The position numbers and the translations under genes are program-made. Shown in pieces: positions 33,931-46,814 of a stretch of 64,000 nt of DNA (positions within the stretch are counted from its first letter, which is position 1; every line of letters starts with the position of its first letter). Origin of the DNA: Crotalaria pallida (lineage: Eukaryota > Streptophyta > Magnoliopsida > Fabales > Fabaceae); assembly GCA_037953625.1 (NCBI GenBank), contig CM075656.1:82603001-82667000 (forward strand). Direction: 5' to 3'. The notes beneath the pieces were generated by a model, which saw only the letters and a program-made list of their open reading frames with translations, was not told the origin of the DNA and ran no database searches.

Positions 33931-36900
33931 TATAATTCACTTGCTCTCCAAACATTATTGAAATTTCTTTTAAATAAATTCATACTAATAGAGTACTTTC
34001 TTCGTGTCTAAATATATTACCATTTGGAGATTTTTATTTTCTCTCTATTTATAAAGTTTTATATATACAAAATTTTAATGACAATTACTCCCTCCGTTCC
34101 TATATATATATATATATATAAGTATTAGATAGTGGAACTATCATGATCCTTTTTATAAGCACTTGGTTCAATTTTTAATGTCATTAATTACTTCTTTTTC
34201 TCAAACACCCCTATTTACGTACTGAACACTTTTTAGAGTTTTAATGATAGTTATAGGAGTAATTTTGAAGAAGTATACCAAATACTAATATTATCAATTC
34301 CAATGTCATTAACAATATTAACTAACTTTCTTAATCCTCGCACAAATTCACACCAAATCACCAAATCATCAAGATCATCAAAATCATCAAGATCATTTTT
34401 ATTTCCCTTCCCTTCCTTTCTCCTTTCTCTTCAATTCCCTATTTTCTCAACAGATTTTCCACAACACTCAAATCATCAAGAGGATTTTCAAAAAGGTTAT
34501 AACATGGCCTGGGGGTAATAATGTGGCAAATAAAAGAATGGATATAAAGGCCCAAAATTTATGTTGAGTTTTTAATGAGAATCTTTTATTTAGAAGGATT
34601 GAAATTGTTCTTTTTCATCACATAATGGATTCATGGGCTTTGCCTTATTTAGACAAGCACACTCACTTTTTGCTAATTATTTTTTGTTAATTTTTTGTGC
34701 TTGCCTACATCCATTTTTTGATTTTTTTGTGATTGCAGTTTTGACCATGGAAATTGCCTTCCTTGGTTTGATTCTCATTAATACTCGGGTAAATTATTTT
34801 TTGGGTTTAAAAGAAGAAAATTTTTCTGTTGAGGCCCAATGGGGTGAACAATGGATTATATGTGTTTGGGTTTATAAAAGAAAAAATAACCCTCCTTGAT
34901 ATTTGCATGCTGGCAAAAATTGTTGACAAACTACCCACCCCGGTTTAAAGATACATTGTTGGTTTGAGAGAAATGATCTCCGCTTCAAAATATCTAGGCT
35001 CAATGGGGTGACTAGGAATATCTCCTTAGTGTTTGGGAATTCAACGAAGCCTTGTATCACTGGAAGGACTTGCTTGAGAGTCCACACTATTTTAGGTCTT
35101 ACATTTGCATCATCCTTCTCTAACTTTAAATTTGAATCAAATATCTCAAGTTAATGCAGGAATCAATTTTGTTTTTGTTTTGGAAGTGCTGTGAGATGGT
35201 TTATTCACATGATCAAAACATTAGTAGATAATTGATAAAGAGATGTGCAACAAAAAATGAAAAATTCATTAAGGAACAACATTGAGATGCCCACATTTAT
35301 TGAAGAGAGAATGGAAAGCATGGTTGCCCATTATTAAGCAAAGCAATAAGGGTTAAACTTCAAGGAATTGTGATGGGTCGTTCGTTATATTCCCTTTGAT
35401 TATTGCCCTTCAACATCAGTTATAGCATTTGACATATCTTGTTCCTCTAGTTGATTGATTGGCTCATCTTGGTCATTTGTTCCTTCATTTGGGGCTCTTC
35501 AATTGAAGCTTCTCGACACATTCACTCACATCTGCCTTAGTCGTGGTCCTATGTCTGGTTCGGTAAGGGTATGTGAGAGCAATAGTGATGAAACCTTGAC
35601 TTGTTCAATTTTTTTTAATTTTTTTCTTTATGAATGATGCATATGAATATAACTAAATGATTATGCAAAAATGCATGATGCAGTGCCCTTAGAATCCAAA
35701 AGCTCCTATATGGGAGCGATTAAGCCTTCATTACATATATGAGGTATCACGATGGATTGATAACATTCATATAGTTCTGGCCAACTTCGGAATGACAGTG
35801 GGTCACTCCAAAATTTTTATTTGTCTTATTGAAATGAAATATTATGGTACAGATGCAGATGCATGCCCCTAGGGTAAGTAACCCTATTTTGGGGCAATTA
35901 AGCCTTCATTACAAAATACGGAATGCCATAATGAATTGACAATAACCATATAGTTCGGGTCCACTAGGAACAACGAAGGATTATCTATCCCAAGTGAAAT
36001 GATGGATATGAAAATGAAATTTACCCTTAGGGCGGTGGGCCCTATTGCGCATGCAAAGAAAAGGTCTTCCCCATGGCATAAGGTTACCAAAGTGCAATGG
36101 TGCCCCTTACATCATTCTGGCTTGGATGACGGTGGGTCACCTAACTTATGTGGGATGGTGATCCCGATTTATATTAAACAAAATGCGATAAGAGAGAGAA
36201 TATGCCCCCTCATGGTAGATCCTACAAGGTTTTTGGGATGTCTATTGGCCACAGTCCTATGACATTGTTCTATGGTATAACTAAAGTGTAACACTCTAAT
36301 TTGATAACTTGAAAAAGGGTATATATTTTTTTAATTTTTGATTGCCACAATTCCCATAGCTTTTTCGAAGGTTAAATAGGTAACAGATTAACTGTTTTGA
36401 CATCTCTTATTCTTTGATAGTGAATGAAGGGGAACCATGACTGACTTATTCAAGTTTCAAAATAGAATGCTACACAAAGTGTACAACATGGTGGCTCTAG
36501 ACTTCTAAAGCCCCTCGGATCGCCCTCCCTCTTTAAGGTGAGGACCCACTTCGCAAACGGTCGACAAGAGGTTGGTTACGCCTCCCAAAATAGATTACGC
36601 GTACCTTCCAAAGGTCGTGTTTACAAGAAATGGTTTATAGTCCGAGTGGTACTTTAGCACATTACAAGAGACCATACACTTGGTAAATCAAAGGTAGGGC
36701 AAAAGCATCCCTAAAGTTAGGATTTAAAAAATAGTACCCGAGTATAGGTTTCCGTGTGTACAAAGATCCGTGTAAAAAAAAACCTATTTCGGGGGCATAC
36801 AAACTCTTTAAAAAAAAATAAAAGAGATCACAATAAAGAATTAATATACAATTTAGCAACAAAAAATTTAAACAGATATATACAATAAACAATTAATCAA

Positions 36901-36978
36901 AGGCAAACCAATTAGAAAAGAAAATAAGTCTATTAAAAATAATCAATCATTCAGGCCTGACTCTCTTATTTAGTTTTG

Positions 36979-36996
36979 TCCCCAGTGGAGTCGCCA
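36979..36996 (-). other. Primer-binding site, tRNA-Arg type
   Basis: Two bases after the LTR end, the minus strand reads TGGCGACTCCACTGGGGA, the type of PBS described for Ogre/Tat elements (tRNA-Arg). It fixes the orientation as minus. Confidence 0.75.
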
Positions 36997-36998
36997 GC

Positions 36999-37354
36999 TG
37001 TCGCGACCGGGGTCCCGGGTCGCCCTCGGGGCCTCGCCTACGAGTGGGGGTTGATTGACCCAATATGGAGTCGCCACCGCATTTTGTTGCAAAAACGCGA
37101 AAAAAATAATCATTAATTATTAAAACGGATAAAACTTGGTCTCGAACTAGATAGATCTGAGCTCGGGAGTCGGTTACGAGCCGGGGAAAGTATTAGCATC
37201 CCGTTCGCCCATTTGAAAATGGTACCTTTGATTGATTTTAATTAAAAGACCTAAATAATTGGTTTGCCAAAAAATATTTGTTTTTTTATTGTTGTGCCTG
37301 ACAAGGTTGCCCTTGGTCCTACGTACCCTCATAAAATGAGGAATCAAGGCTACG

Positions 37355-37386
<32 letters not shown>

Positions 37387-39264
37387 TTAAAAATTGTTTG
37401 ATATGAAGAGGAAATATACACAAGACCTCGACATTTAGCCAAGAAAAGGTGAATTTCCAAAACACATATAATTGAGAATTAATTAATAAAATTTATTATT
37501 TAATTTTCATAAAAAAGTGCTTTTGTCTTCTAATATTTTTAGAACTTATTTATAAGAAAAAAAATTATATTCATATTTTTTGGTGCGGAGAGGCAATCCG
37601 AGTGATCTCTCCACTGAATTTGTGAAAGAAAAATCGACTTACCAAAACACAACAAATTTTAAAACAATAACTAAAAAATCTAAACTTTTAATTTTATTGT
37701 TATTTTTAAAAAAAACAATATTTTTATATACATATTTGACGTAGAGAGGAATGCCAAGAGATCCCACCACTATATTATAGTTTTGGGTGAGAAAAACTGG
37801 CTTACCAAAACACAATAAATTTTAGAACAACAATAAAAAAAATCTACATTTTTAATTTATTATTATTGTAAATAGAATTATTTTTATATATTTATTTTTG
37901 GTGGGGAGAAGAAGTTCAAAAGACTTCACCACAAATATTAAAGTTGGGTGAGAAAAAATGAGTCACTAAAACACAACCAATTTTAGATAACAATAGAAAA
38001 AAACTACATTTTAAATTATTATTATTATTTAATTTATTATATTAAAAAGTCCGGAAAATAAAAATAAAATAAAAACAAAATAAAGTACCTGAACCTGATG
38101 ACGGTAGATGCTTCAACAAAGGGAGTAATGTGCGAATACTGAACAAGAAGGAGTACCGTAACAATGCGGGGCTGGAATGCTAGGGGTGTTGCAGCACAAC
38201 AGTGGAGGAAGATTTCATCGAGAAATGTGTAAAAGAAAATTTTTAATAGAACCAATTGTTTGTCCCCATCCCCCCAAAATCCTTTTTATTTTCTTTTTCA
38301 AAGTGATGGGAAAACCTCTATTTATAGTAGAAGTTAAGTTAAGAAAAAATCGTTAAAAATCAATTTCAAATCTTTTTAAAATAATGATAATCTATTTTCA
38401 AATATTTTTTATTTTAAAAGAAAATCCTCGATTAAATCAAATTGATTCTCAAATAAAAAAATAATTGATTTTCAATCTTTTGAATTAATTGTCAAAATTT
38501 GAATTGATTTTAATCATTTCAAAATGAGGATAATCCTTTCCAAAGAATTTTTGATTTGAATAAAAAAATGCAATCGAAAGAAAAAAAATTCTCAACTCAA
38601 TCAAATTGATTATCGATCCTCTTTAATTGATTCAAAAAATTTTACTTGATTTTCAATTGATTCTCAATTTATTTTTGAATTAATTTTCAATCTTAAAAAA
38701 AAAAAGTTGATAACTCCTTCCAAATAAAACATATCATCAACTAAATTCAAATTGATTTCAATCAAAAAAATTTAATTTGTCAAAAATCAATTGTAATCTT
38801 TTTCAAATATTTATGATTAAAACAAATCTTCAATTAAATCAAATTGATTTTCAAAATTTTTTAAATTGATTCTCAATTTATCAAATTGATCTTCAAAATT
38901 TTTAATTGATTCTCAAAATTTTCTAAATTGATTTTTAATTAATTATCAAAATCTTTCTCTATTTTTTTAAAAAAATAATTGATTTTCAATCTTTTGAATT
39001 GATTTTGTCATAATTTTGGACACAATCTTTTCAATTAATTTTTCTTCTCAAAAATTTTCAATGCACTTTTTATTTTGTTTATTATTTTTTAAATAAATCC
39101 CAAAAATAACTTTATACACCTAAATTAGAAAATAATGGGTTCAAACAAACTCTTTTTTTTTTATTTATAAAATTCAATTATAAAAACTTGAGGATAAAAA
39201 TCTTACCCAAACAAAATATTTATGAAAATATAATTTTGACCCCGGACAAAATTGGGTGACTACA
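36999..39264 (-). repeat. Ogre-type 5' LTR, 2266 bp
   Basis: On the minus strand it starts TGTAGTCACCCAATTTTG and ends CCCCGGTCGCGACA. The GC-rich terminal third (37000-37210) and a long, very AT-rich middle built of repeated AATTGATTTTCAAT-like words are characteristic. Confidence 0.8.
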
Positions 39265-39483
39265 GGCTTATATATAGGAACGAAGGGAGTAATTACTTCT
39301 TTCGATAAACACCCTTATTTGTTTACTCTTTCTGTTTCACAAGTATGGTAAAAAAAATGACAAAATTTGTTTACTAAACTAAAGTTAAAGTAATTAATAA
39401 AAATGCTTAGAAATTACTCCCCCTCATCTCAAATATAAGCAAAAACACTCTATTAGTGTTCTAAAGTATAAACAAAAATTAAC

Positions 39484-40457
39484 GACTGAACTGTCACTTT
39501 AGTCCCTGAATTTACGCAGCACTTTCACTTTAGTCCTTGAAATTAACAAAATTGCTTTTAGGTCCCTGACTTTGTAAAAAGTCATTCACTTTAGTCCCTG
39601 AAATTAACAAAATTGTTTTTAGGTCCTTGATTGTGTAAAAAGTCATTCACTTTAGTCCCTACCCCTAACCCTCATCAACGTACGTTAACAGAATGTTGAT
39701 GTGGCTGTTTGGGGACATTAAACCACATCATTTTTGCACAAGAGGTCAAAATGTGGGCAAAACACAACCAAAAACTAATTTCTTCATCTTTTAAATCCTA
39801 AAGCTGATGGTGAAGATGGTCTAGAGGAGTTTTTAGGTTCTTTAAAACCATGTGTGGGCATAAACACAATTGACGATGCCTCTGTATTAGATGGGACCGG
39901 TGCAGCTGATCTTGGGACCGGTGCAGTTGATCTTGGCCTGATAGGTAGTTTAGCCCTAACACTAGATGATGCAGCCACTTCATTTGGAAGTTCTGGTTGG
40001 GAAAAATCTTGTGATGGCTGTGTTTGAGACATATCTATCGCATCTGAATGAGGAGCAATAACATTAGTAGCTGCAGGTGCAGGTGCAGTACGTAGCATCA
40101 TTAGCAACTACATTAGGATTAGAAGCAACATTTGCCTCTTGTGCAAAAACGATGTGGTTTAATGCCCCCAAACAGCCACATCATCATTCTGTTAACGTAC
40201 GTTAATTGAGGATAGGGGTAGGGACTAAAGCGAATGACTTTTTACAAAATTAGAGACCAAAAAGAATTTTTGTTAATTTCAGGGACTAAAGTGAATGACT
40301 TTTTACAAAGTCAGGGACCTAAAAGCAATTTTGTTAATTTGAGGGACTAAAGTGAATGACTTTTTACAAAGTCAGGGACCTAAAAGCAATTTTGTTAATT
40401 TCAAGGACTAGAGTGAAAGTGTTGTGTATATTCAGGGACTAAAGTGACAGTTTAGTC
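39484..40457. mobile_element. Non-autonomous MULE with long terminal inverted repeats, 974 bp
   Basis: 10-bp duplication AAAAATTAAC (39474-39483 and 40458-40467). Long inverted arms (about 39484-39770 and 40140-40457) made of tandem units on the theme GGGACTAAAGTGAATGAC / CTTTTAGGTCCCTGACTTTG. Long TIRs with a 9-11-bp duplication indicate Mutator-like. The right arm has more units than the left. Confidence 0.85.
39784..40107 (-). pseudogene. Coding-like insert between the MULE arms
   Basis: A 107-residue open frame on the minus strand, rich in Pro, Ser, Ala and Gln (QTQPSQDFSQPELPNEVAAS), with a duplicated APVPRSAAPVPS segment encoded by a 21-bp tandem repeat near 39895-39936. Composition and codon-like structure differ from the arms. 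It could be the low-complexity C-terminal end of a lost MULE transposase or a captured host-gene piece (Pack-MULE). I do not recognise it. An ATG-initiated product is possible, but expression is unknown. Confidence 0.45.
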
Positions 40458-41011
40458 AAAAATTAACTAATTTTTCATTCTAAATAAAATCATTCTTAAA
40501 ATATCTTTATAAAATGATTGTATTATATAATTTTTGTTTCATTCTCAATGTAAGTTTACTAAAGTAGTCAAATTTTGTATGAATTTGAGAAAATTAAATG
40601 CACCCACCTATTAACTTCCTTAATAAATGTGAAGTTAGTTTTTTTTTCTTATATTTGAGACCGGAGAGAGTACAAACTTTGAATTATGATTGGTTGATCA
40701 ATGTCAAATGCATTAAATTAGTTAATTATTTGATAAATATTACTAAAATACTAGTACTATTTTGTCAGACAAACCATTAAATGCATGTCTGTTAAAATTT
40801 TTGACTTTTACAATTTTTTATTATCTTTATGGGACGGAGGGAGTAACACTCTTTTAATTCTCAATAATATTAATATGGATAATTTTTAAAATATATATCA
40901 AAATTCATATTTTCAATATCATTAATAAAATTAACTAAATTTTTTAATAGACGTGAAATCTATCAAAGAGTCTTAGCAATTAACGGCGAGAGAGTAGCAT
41001 TTTATTTAATA

Positions 41012-42587
41012 CTAGCTCTCACCCCGTGCAATTCACGGGTTATTGATAATTTAATTTTTTATATTAAATATTTAAAAGTAAAGATTGTTTTTATTACCAA
41101 CATGGGTTGGCACGAGTGGTAAGCGGCTCGGTCTCGCTTAAGCAAGGTCTCGAGTTCGAGTCCTTGTGAATGCAGAAAATTCATGTTGGGAGACTCACCT
41201 GTCATAGCCAGGCACGCGACCCGGGTCGGATCCGGATGTACATAGGTAGTACTTAGGGAACCGGATGGGCAACCAAAAAAAAAAAAGATTGTTTTTATTT
41301 TAAAGTAAAGATTATTACTACAGAACAATAAAAAACAAATAAATTTATCTCGATAATACATTTAATAAAGTGGTTACAGAAAAAGTAGGAAGAGATCCTT
41401 CTAATTGGCTCTATGGAATTTATGTTTGATTTACTTGCACTTTTTTACTTAATCGGAGTATTATATGATTATTGAAGGGAGTTTGTTTACCCAAAATCAA
41501 AGGTAGAGCCATGCTAAGGGTGACCGGGATCATTGCACCCTCAAGGTTAACAATTTTGTGCGTCAAACTTCACCAAAATTTTTGGGTCTGTAGTTTGTAT
41601 CCTGTTTTTTTTTTAATATTGTTGTTATCTTTTGATATATTATGGGATTTATTTTTAGGATTTTAATTTTAATTTAAATATTAAATAGAATTAATGATGA
41701 GATTTTAATGTTGTTGGAATAATGATGTGAAAAAATTTGAATAATCTATTTAACTTAATTTTTTCAGGTACCAAATTGTCGTGAAAGCAAGATTTTCAAA
41801 TATTATTTTAAAAATAATGAATTATGTTTTGAGAACGATAATATTTAACAATGTAACAACACTTACCTCTTTCTTATGTATTTTGATCTATTACGATAAA
41901 TAAAATTGTTGGGATTTCTGAATGACTTTCCTTATGTTACAATTCTGTGTTGATCTGGTAACAGTTTCTCCATTTCTCCATCAATTTTCACGCTCTTTTG
42001 GGGTCTTCAATTGACGCCTCCTCATTAACACAAAGCGTTTCAATGCTCTCTTATGCTACAAACACAAAAAAAAAATCAAATATAAAATAAGAAATAAATA
42101 ATTAGGAACATAAAATACGAAATAATAAAAGGAGAGAATTCTTGGGAGTAGAGAGATCTGAAGGTGAAACAAAGGTAAATAATGAAGGTGAGATCATGTT
42201 ATATATAGTGATTTTTTTAAATATTTTTTTTAGGATAATGATTACTTCTTTTTTCAACAAACTGAAGATAATGATTTCACATACAGATAATGCTCAAACA
42301 TCATCTCTTTGTGTTTATCGATCTCTTTGAGGATAATGATTTTTTTAACAAAATGAGGATAATGGTTCAACATATTCCACACATATAGATAATTTATTTA
42401 ATTTTAAATATTAATTTTGAACATATAATTTATTTATTTTAAATTATAATTTTGATTAAAGAGGATATTATCAATCTACAAATGCTTTGGTGCGATTATT
42501 CCTTAAGCGTACAAACGTGGTGCCTCGAAAATTTCTCCGACAAACATGGTGCCTCGAAAAGAGATGTTTTTATATAAGTATAGTAGA
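41012..42587 (-). mobile_element. Second Helitron, non-autonomous, 1576 bp
   Basis: On the minus strand the 5' end is TCTACTATACTTATATAAAA, preceded by host A (42588). The 3' end has the hairpin ACCCGTGAATTGCACGGGGT, then GAGAG and CTAG at 41012, followed by host T (41011). Inside there are no Rep or helicase motifs. A short repeat AAACRTGGTGCCTCGAAAA occurs twice near its 5' end (about 42514-42559). It contains a SINE. Confidence 0.88.
41096..41284 (+). mobile_element. SINE, family C, inside the Helitron
   Basis: Perfect 15-bp duplication AAGATTGTTTTTATT (41081-41095 and 41285-41299). A box in GGTTGGCACGAGTGGTAAGC, B box GAGTTCGAGTCC, 3' end GGGCAACC plus poly(A). Confidence 0.95.
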
Positions 42588-43558
42588 TATGAACATATTT
42601 GAGTTTTTTCCAAATTCAGAATCAATAAATTAATTAAACAATATGTATACCTCGTTACTTTTTCACTCTGATTTTTTTCTCGCAATTCTTTTATTCTCAT
42701 TTTGTTTATAATATTTTTAATATATAAAAAAAATGAGCAGCACTATTAATATTTTGAAAATGTTAAACTGATCATGAGCTTGAGGTAAAGATGGACAACA
42801 CTTATTTTTTTTGAACCAAATTATCATTTCACCTTATTATCAAATTTCTGTCAAGGGTACAAATTTCTATAGCTATCACTCAACAATCTATTCTTCAAAC
42901 ATTCAGACTCCAGTTTATTAACAAAGAAAGTTGTTTTGGGTAATATCCTGTTTATCCACCACCGAACTAATGTACAACACGGTTATTAACCTAACCAAAA
43001 GTTGACAATGGAGTTATTTGCATAATGCAACAAATTATATCGATAAACAGAATAATGTTCCCCTTTTAGCTAGGAGAAAAGTTACCTCCTCCTTAACCTA
43101 AGCTTATATATTGTGCCACTGGTGAGTGAACAAAATCAAATAATAATTTAAAAAAATAAATAAATAAATGGTCAAAAGCCCAACCAAATATTCTATAAGA
43201 AGTCTTTACGTACGTTTACGTTTTATTTATTAGACAAAATATTAAAAACACGTATGTTTATTTGTTTGTTTTTTGTTTTTTTTTAACTTTTCAAGATATT
43301 ACCATATTTTTGGAACGGATAGAATATAGTCTTAAGAAAAATCTAATATTAATCCGCTTGAATTCATTGCTCGCTAGTTCGCTGAGTTCTATACACCGTT
43401 AGAGACAATTTATATTTTAGTTTTTGAAATGTTATATGAAATTATGAATCATCCAATATCAGTCAATAGGATTTTTTCTACTTTAGATTGTATTTTGCTT
43501 TTTCTTTAGCTTATCGCGAGTGAAGAAAAACATAGCTCTTTAATATTGAATTAGGATC
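42588..43558. other. AT-rich spacer
   Basis: No gene or complete element recognised. Confidence 0.45.
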
Positions 43559-43589
43559 AATTAGCCTTCTTTGGCTTTTCAAGGAGGGG

Positions 43590-43660
43590 TCATTGTTGTG
43601 TGCTTTGATGTTTGGTTGCCTCATTTTTAATAGATTCTTTTTGTTTGCTGTTCAAAAAAA
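43590..43660 (+). mobile_element. Ultra-short LINE 3' tail (~70 bp) with an exceptionally long TSD
   Basis: The insert ends TTCTTTTTGTTTGCTGTTC plus poly(A), as in the tail at 22954. It is flanked by a perfect direct repeat of about 30 bp (43560-43589 and 43661-43690, starting ATTAGCCTTCTTTGGC). Confidence 0.8.
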
Positions 43661-43690
43661 ATTAGCCTTCTTTGGCTTTTCAAGGAGGGG

Positions 43691-44584
43691 CAAAAAATTC
43701 AATAAACCATATTCATGGTTTGTTTACAAGTGATAAAACTGTCACTTTGATCTCTAATATTATAAGATGATTTTACTTTAATTTTGTGTCTAAGATTTTG
43801 AAAATTTCTCTTTAGTTTCCGAGATTGTAAGATTCTTTAGGTGTTGAAAGAGTGAATGGAATGAGGTTTGAAAGAATATGGGAAAGAAGATAATTTTTAG
43901 ATGATTTAAAATTTTGGATAAAAAAAAAGATTTTGAGATAATTTGATTATGATATTTGTATATATTCCTGAATTTTTGAAATTAAGTTAATCTCAACCTC
44001 ATGTTTGTCGTTTGAAAAAAAAAAAACAGAGAGAGTGAGAAAGGGATCAGTATCCGCATCAAAACTTTGGAGATTTTGATTTTTTTTTTTTTCCATTTAA
44101 TTCATGGATACGAAAATCATAAGTAATTTTTAAGATAATTAACTTTACGAATGCTTCCGTTCGTTATAATCTACATATCTTTTTAGAGTGGAGAAAAAAA
44201 CCGCCTGCAGTAATGGCAAAAAAAAAAAAAAAGGCTGGCAAAGCTAAATAATTAGTATTGTTATACAAATGCATGTGGCATAAAGAATTTTCCATTTGAG
44301 TGGCTTTGGCATCTGGTTGTATAATTATTCGATGGACAAACACAAGCAAGAGATTAACTTTAGCCTTTGCGAAATAAATTGATAATTATCGTGAGGAATT
44401 TTTATCATTGTGTGGTCTGCCATAATCAATATAGACATATATTGGACAAGTAGTAGATAAGTAGGTGTATCAAACTTTTAAGATTTAAAAGTTAGAGATC
44501 TCGAATTTGATATTTGAACATTATGGTTTAGTGAATTATTGATGGCTTTCATTTTTTCTCTCTCATCACTATCAATAGTTTTGC

Positions 44585-44640
<56 letters not shown>

Positions 44641-46104
44641 TTTTTTTTTTACTTTTCATACAAAACAATATGGGTTTGTCTGTTTAAAAAAAAAATTCTG
44701 GGTTTGTTTAATTAAAGTCAAAAGTATTTAGTATAATAGAAGGATTTGCTTGATTTCAATATATGAGAAATTAAAATAAAGTAAATATGTATCAAAAAAA
44801 CTAATTGCAACTTCTCGTAAATGTAAAATTATCTCTTTTTTTTTTTCAACACAAAACTTTTTTTTAATCTTTATCTTCATCCTTGAATTTAACAAAATTA
44901 TGAAATAATTAAGGATGGAGTAACTTAATTGAGATTTGACTCATGGTAACTTATTAAAGTATATTATTTCTCTTCTCATAAGTACTATCATTATAGGGAG
45001 TAGTAATTTTTAGCACCTTAAAATTTAGGGTCTTTTATACTCGGTCCTAAAAATTGAGATTAAGATATATAAAAGTGGATACATTATCTTGCAAATTGTT
45101 ATAATTAAAAAATAAAAAACATGTTTTTTGTTTTTATTTGCCAATACAACTTTCTTTTTTTAACTCTTAAACTCAATCATTAAGGTTGAGTATATCAAAA
45201 TCCTTAAATTTAATAAGTTAAGTTTGTGGTTCATTTTTGATTTGAGTTTTTTCTAATATATACCCTACGACACAAGTTAAAAATATTTAAAAAAAATTAA
45301 TTGGTATTGAAAAATATTTGTCTAATACCTTAAAATGTATGCGATGTATATTTTGATTTTTTTATTTTATAAAAGCTAATTTTTTAAAAATTATTTAACA
45401 TGTTTTCTAAGACATACATTATAAAACTCCTTCAAATTCAAACAATGTGAATATACATACCTATAAGCCTATTTGTCGTATAAGTTCATTTTATAGGTTT
45501 CCCCCTCTTTTTTATCATTCATTTTACCTGTAATAAAACAATTGGTTTACTTAACATCAACCCTAAAGATTGAGAATAAGAATTCAAAAAATGACTAAAT
45601 TTTATAGGAAACGATGTATTTAAGAGAAATAAAGTTTTATATTTTTATTTTTTTTACAGAAAACATGTGTAGATTAAGATACTTATTAAAATTAAGAAAA
45701 TCCTAAAATAAAATTTAACTTTCATTTTTGTTAGCCTACATTTAAGATGAGACATTTTGTGAAGTTAAGAAGTTAAATTTAGCGTGACTAGATTTCCTTG
45801 GGGTTGAATTTATGTGCATCCCAAAAATGATTTATACTATAACAAAAATATACATAAAGTCTACAAAATCAATCTTCAAATTATTTTATGCCATAAAAAA
45901 ATGACATATGTCACAAAGTAATATTTTATTTAATATTTTTTATAATAAAAATATATTAAATATATGTATAATAAGTACCCAAACTATATCATATAATAAA
46001 AAGGTTACATGGTAAGATTACAAGAAATGATACAACAGTAAAATGACAGTTTTGTACCAACAAAATAAGAGAATCAATAATCACCATATAAAAAAAATCT
46101 ATTC
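43691..46104. other. AT-rich intergenic DNA
   Basis: No gene recognised on either strand. Contains a long TA microsatellite at 44589-44633 and several poly(A/T) runs. Confidence 0.5.
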
Positions 46105-46119
46105 GAGATCGTACTTTTA

Positions 46120-46293
46120 TTTTTTTTTTTACACCAACTGGTACCCGTATCTGGTTTACCCAGAATCCGACTCATCCGGTCAACTAAGTGGTAGGGGTCT
46201 CCCAGCGGGGGTTGCTCCATACCCAAGACTCGAACTCGAGACCAGTTGGTTAAGGGACCAAGTGAGCTACCACTTGACCAACCCCACGTTGGT
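46120..46293 (-). mobile_element. SINE, family D
   Basis: Perfect 15-bp duplication GAGATCGTACTTTTA (46105-46119 and 46294-46308). On the minus strand: GGGGTTGGTCAAGTGGTAGC (A box), CGAGTTCGAGTCTTGGG (B box), 3' GTACCAGTTGGTGT plus poly(A). The head resembles family C, the tail does not. Confidence 0.93.
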
Positions 46294-46814
46294 GAGATCG
46301 TACTTTTAGTAAATATACCTTTATATCATTCTCTTATTTTTAATATTGATTCTGATCTTATAGCAAAACAATATAATGGCACGTTTTTTTCTTTGCTTAC
46401 ATTGCAATTTTAATAATACTCTTATTGTGAGTTAATGGACACTCAACCTTTAAAAAATATAAATCTTATACAAAATTTTAAGATAATATCATTGTACTAA
46501 AAAACGAAATACAAAACAGAGAATCGAAATATCTAGCATAAGTTTTTGGCAAATGCTGAAGAGAATTCTTAGGACACTTGTTAAGAAACTAACCAGATAA
46601 GATAAAAAGTTATGAGAAAATGTACTTTTTTTGGGCTCTTGAAAAAAGAAATAACTTTGACCGATGATTTTTTTTTTTTACAACTTTTAGTAATCTTACC
46701 CAATACCCTTAGCAATACCCTAAGTTTTTATAATTGTTCTTTATGTGTTTTCATATTCGTAAAACATTAAATGATTCCCTCATTTTCAATACTATCAAAA
46801 TGCCATGATTTTTC

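Larger units (their letters stand above)
34339..39264 (-). mobile_element. Ogre/Tat-type Ty3 LTR retrotransposon, 5' part only
   Basis: On the minus strand: an LTR (36999-39264), then a primer-binding site, then about 2.66 kb of leader-like sequence ending at 34339. The leader holds short direct duplications (35680-35790 against 35860-35970) and blocks such as CGCAAACGGTCGAC near 36550. No gag, protease, RT or integrase is present and there is no second LTR, so the element is truncated; intact Ogre elements are far longer. The left border shows no matching 5-bp duplication, consistent with a deletion. Confidence 0.75.
34088..39289. mobile_element. Stowaway-type MITE split by an Ogre fragment
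   Basis: The left end (after TA at 34086) CTCCCTCCGTTCCTATATAT and the right end (before TA at 39290) TATATAGGAACGAAGGGAG are complementary. The left arm runs to about 34338 and matches the MITE at 25612 up to CTAACTTTCTTAA. The right arm is only about 25 bp (39265-39289). The ~4.9 kb between is the inserted LTR-element piece. Some MITE sequence is missing at the junction. Confidence 0.75.
39417..40670. mobile_element. Middle Stowaway-like MITE
   Basis: TA at 39415-39416 and 40671-40672. The left end CTCCCCCTCATCTCAAATAT and the complement of the right end (CTCTCTCCGGTCTCAAATAT) match well. It is split by the MULE at 39484-40457. Confidence 0.8.
39326..40843. mobile_element. Outer Stowaway-like MITE of a three-level nest
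   Basis: The left end after TA (39324) CTCTTTCTGTTTCACAAGTA and the right end TATGGGACGGAGGGAG before TA (40844) are roughly complementary. The pieces 39326-39414 and 40673-40843 would be its two halves around an inserted MITE. The match is imperfect, so this level is the least certain. Confidence 0.5.

Noticed and set aside
41099..41175. tRNA gene
   Set aside because: A- and B-box motifs are present, but no cloverleaf with paired acceptor stem can be formed, and the unit has poly(A) and a 15-bp duplication: it is a SINE head. The same holds for the heads at 18115, 24714, 46120, 50253, 51184 and 52365.
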